This document shows, in pieces, positions 62,292 through 64,000 of a stretch of DNA of 64,000 nt. This DNA is from Desulfosoma caldarium. GTDB lineage: Bacteria; Desulfobacterota; Syntrophobacteria; Syntrophobacterales; DSM-9756. The stretch is taken from the NCBI RefSeq assembly GCF_003751385.1, contig NZ_RJVA01000010.1, positions 62,001-126,000 on the forward strand, written 5' to 3'. Position 1 is the first letter of the stretch; each line of letters starts with the position of its first letter. Below the pieces are notes generated by a model. That model made no database searches. It worked only from the letters and a program-made list of their open reading frames with translations, and was not told the DNA's origin. A program made the translations under genes and the position numbers.

Positions 62292-63095
62292 ATGAGTGAG
62301 AGTCTTTCTCGGCCCGCAAACCAAGCCTCAAGCAGTCCAGGGGAACCTCGACCCTTCGCGGCCCAAGCCCGCACCTACCAAGAAGGTGAGCTCATTGTGG
62401 TGCAGGATGAGCCTCTTCAGGGTTTTTTTGTTATTCTTGACGGCCATGTGCGAATTTCCAGAGAGGATCGAAGAGTCCGCGTGTTGAAACAAAAGGACGT
62501 TTTCGGCATGGAGGCGATGGTCCATCGGGGAAAGTGCCCTTACAGTGCCAGAGCGATGACACCATGCCGTGTCTTGTTCTATGAGATGGAAGCCTTTGAC
62601 GACTTTTTGTACGCGCGTCCTCAAGCCGTTCGAGACCTGGTGCGGTCGCTGCTTCGGCAACTCACAGACACCTCCCTCGCCGTCAGTGGAGAAGAATCGT
62701 TTGTTCTTTCCAGTGAAGTGGAAGTTCGCCATTACCGGGATGGGGAAACCATCATCTCGGAAGGGGAAGAGAGCGATGAATTTTACCGCTTGATTTCGTC
62801 GACCACGGGCCTTCGCGTCACGCTTCGAGGAATAGAAATCGGCCGCATCGATCAGCCGGGGGAATTTTTCGGGGAAATGGCCTGCCTTCTCAAGGCCCCT
62901 CGCCAAGCCACGGTCACGAGCATGGGCGATAGCCTTGTGCAGGTCTATCGGCCTCAGCGGTTGGAGTCCATCGTCGGTGAAGATCCTCAACTGGCCATGA
63001 AGCTGATCGGTACGCTCGCTCGACGGCTTTCTTCCGCCAATATCCGATTGACCGAAAAGGAGATCAAGTCGAGAGAATGGAAGGACTTTGTGTAG
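62292..63095 (+). CDS. Protein with two cyclic-nucleotide-binding (CNB) domains
   Basis: A 267-residue protein from ATG 62292 (AAAGAGG nine bases upstream; starts at 62238 and 62271 are possible). The first CNB domain covers about residues 25-130 (YQEGELIVVQDEPLQGFFVILDGHVRIS). The second covers about 145-255 (YRDGETIISEGEESDEFYRLI, then QPGEFFGEMACLLKAPRQATVTS, the phosphate-binding cassette). There is no HTH or kinase domain, so it is a sensor or scaffold and not a CRP-type regulator. It overlaps the miaB start by 19 bp. Confidence 0.85.
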   Translation: MSESLSRPANQASSSPGEPRPFAAQARTYQEGELIVVQDEPLQGFFVILDGHVRISREDRRVRVLKQKDVFGMEAMVHRGKCPYSARAMTPCRVLFYEMEAFDDFLYARPQAVRDLVRSLLRQLTDTSLAVSGEESFVLSSEVEVRHYRDGETIISEGEESDEFYRLISSTTGLRVTLRGIEIGRIDQPGEFFGEMACLLKAPRQATVTSMGDSLVQVYRPQRLESIVGEDPQLAMKLIGTLARRLSSANIRLTEKEIKSREWKDFV

Positions 63096-64000
63096 CTCAG
63101 TCCGCTCAGCCGCTGGGGCTCTACGTCCACACCTTCGGCTGCCAGATGAATACCTACGACTCTCTTCGCGTGCAACGGCTGCTCGCCCAAGACGGCTATG
63201 CGCTCACTACCAATGCAACCGATGCGGATGTGATTTTCATCAACACCTGTTCCGTGCGGGAAAAAGCTGAACAAAAGGTCTTTTCCCTTTTGGGGCGGCT
63301 GCGGCGTCTGAAATCGCGCAAGCCTTCTTTGGTCATTGTGGTTGGTGGCTGTGTGGCCCAACAACTGGGAAGCACCCTTTTGGAACGCTTTCCTCACGTT
63401 GACGTGGTGGTGGGCACCCGCGCTTTGGGATCTCTTCCCCACATTCTTCGTTCCGTTCGGCGCGGCGCTTCACGGGTTGCGCATGTGCCAGACCAGGATG
63501 AAGAAGGCTGGCGGGAACTGTTCGGGCAAACTGAGGCGTGGGTCACGGACGTGGTGGCCCCGGTGACGGTCATGCAGGGTTGTGACAACTTTTGCACCTA
63601 TTGCATTGTGCCTTATGTGCGCGGCCGGGAACGCAGCCGTCCCAGTCGCGAAATTCTTCGAGAGGTGCAATTGCTGGTGGAAAAAGGAGCCCGAGAAGTC
63701 CTTCTTTTAGGTCAAAATGTCAACAGCTACGGTAAGGGACTGGAGGAAAAAACGCGCTTTTCCGATCTTCTGCGCCTTCTTGCACGAGAAACCGATGTGG
63801 TTCGCCTCCGCTTCACCACGTCCCATCCCAAAGACCTGACCGACGACTTGATTCAGTGCTTTGTGGATCTTTCTCCGCTCTGCCCCCACATTCACCTGCC
63901 CTTTCAGTCCGGTTCCGACCGCATACTCAAGAGAATGCATCGAGGCTACAGCGCGGAAGAGTATTTCAGGAAAGTGGAACGCCTTCGAGCCGCCTGCCCA
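63077..64000 (+). CDS. miaB: tRNA-2-methylthio-N6-isopentenyladenosine synthase MiaB (3' end beyond window)
   Basis: Radical-SAM methylthiotransferase acting on A37 of tRNAs. The first 308 residues are present. The N-terminal UPF0004 domain has its cluster cysteines in HTFGCQMNTYDS, INTCSVREKAEQ and VVGGCVAQ. The radical-SAM motif CxxxCxxC is in QGCDNFCTYCIVPYVRGRERSR, and FTTSHPKDLTDDLI and HLPFQSGSDRILKRMHRGY follow. ATG 63077 lies inside the CNB gene with a weak GAGAG site. The C-terminal TRAM domain lies outside the window. Confidence 0.96.
   Translation, partial: MEGLCVAQSAQPLGLYVHTFGCQMNTYDSLRVQRLLAQDGYALTTNATDADVIFINTCSVREKAEQKVFSLLGRLRRLKSRKPSLVIVVGGCVAQQLGSTLLERFPHVDVVVGTRALGSLPHILRSVRRGASRVAHVPDQDEEGWRELFGQTEAWVTDVVAPVTVMQGCDNFCTYCIVPYVRGRERSRPSREILREVQLLVEKGAREVLLLGQNVNSYGKGLEEKTRFSDLLRLLARETDVVRLRFTTSHPKDLTDDLIQCFVDLSPLCPHIHLPFQSGSDRILKRMHRGYSAEEYFRKVERLRAACP

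Overview
The window reads as a stretch of chromosome from a Gram-negative, moderately GC-rich bacterium of the Deltaproteobacteria / Desulfobacterota type. That placement is inferred from gene content and not from a marker tree: lipopolysaccharide genes (lptF, lptG, lpxK), an FmdB zinc ribbon, a receiver-only response regulator, DUF2760/Hsp70 and DUF4911 proteins, and the protein sequences recall sulfate- or sulfur-metabolising Syntrophobacterales. Most genes are compact, in short operons with 1-4 bp overlaps (ATGA, GTGA, TGATG).

1-17 kb: valS (3' end outside the window) with an upstream acidic protein whose C-terminus resembles PopZ; a dGTPase-like HD hydrolase divergent from lptF-lptG; a receiver protein and a GT2-fold glycosyltransferase; hflK-hflC; a free-standing archaeal-type ThrRS editing domain with two universal stress proteins and a UDP-glucuronate epimerase-like enzyme; and an exported isoaspartyl methyltransferase translationally coupled to an 822-residue membrane protein with a spermidine-synthase-like core.

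17-24.5 kb: a graveyard of broken genes. It holds a 5'-truncated cobN relic, a GC-rich phage-type gene with two frameshifts, a nitronate monooxygenase relic and a chitosanase with three in-frame stops. In its middle sit an apparently intact HepT/MntA toxin-antitoxin pair and tRNA-Ala(CGC) with its own promoter and terminator.

24.5-42 kb: an FmdB-like regulator, a complete BMP-type (nucleoside-like) ABC importer, a ferritin-like protein, lpxK, a DUF401 permease, a DUF2760-Hsp70-Hsp70(DUF3731) operon, and an NMT1/Ssu-type ABC importer.

42-52 kb: repeat-bearing intergenic DNA, a Cys-cluster protein, a relic of a hybrid histidine kinase, an ECHDC3-like crotonase, a DegT aminotransferase, the purL-purQ-purN operon and mntP.

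52-64 kb: the classical translation cluster thrS-infC-rpmI-rplT-pheS-pheT followed by a PilZ-like gene. infC probably starts at a non-canonical CTG. Then come tRNA-Val(GAC), pgsA with an upstream FlgT-like exported protein, a DUF4911 protein, a double cyclic-nucleotide-binding protein and the start of miaB.

No CRISPR array, intact transposase or rRNA gene was seen. The best candidates for unusual biology are the stand-alone ThrRS editing domain, the PopZ-like protein, the exported PIMT/membrane synthase-like pair, the double Hsp70 operon and the decaying island that keeps a working-looking HepT/MntA module.
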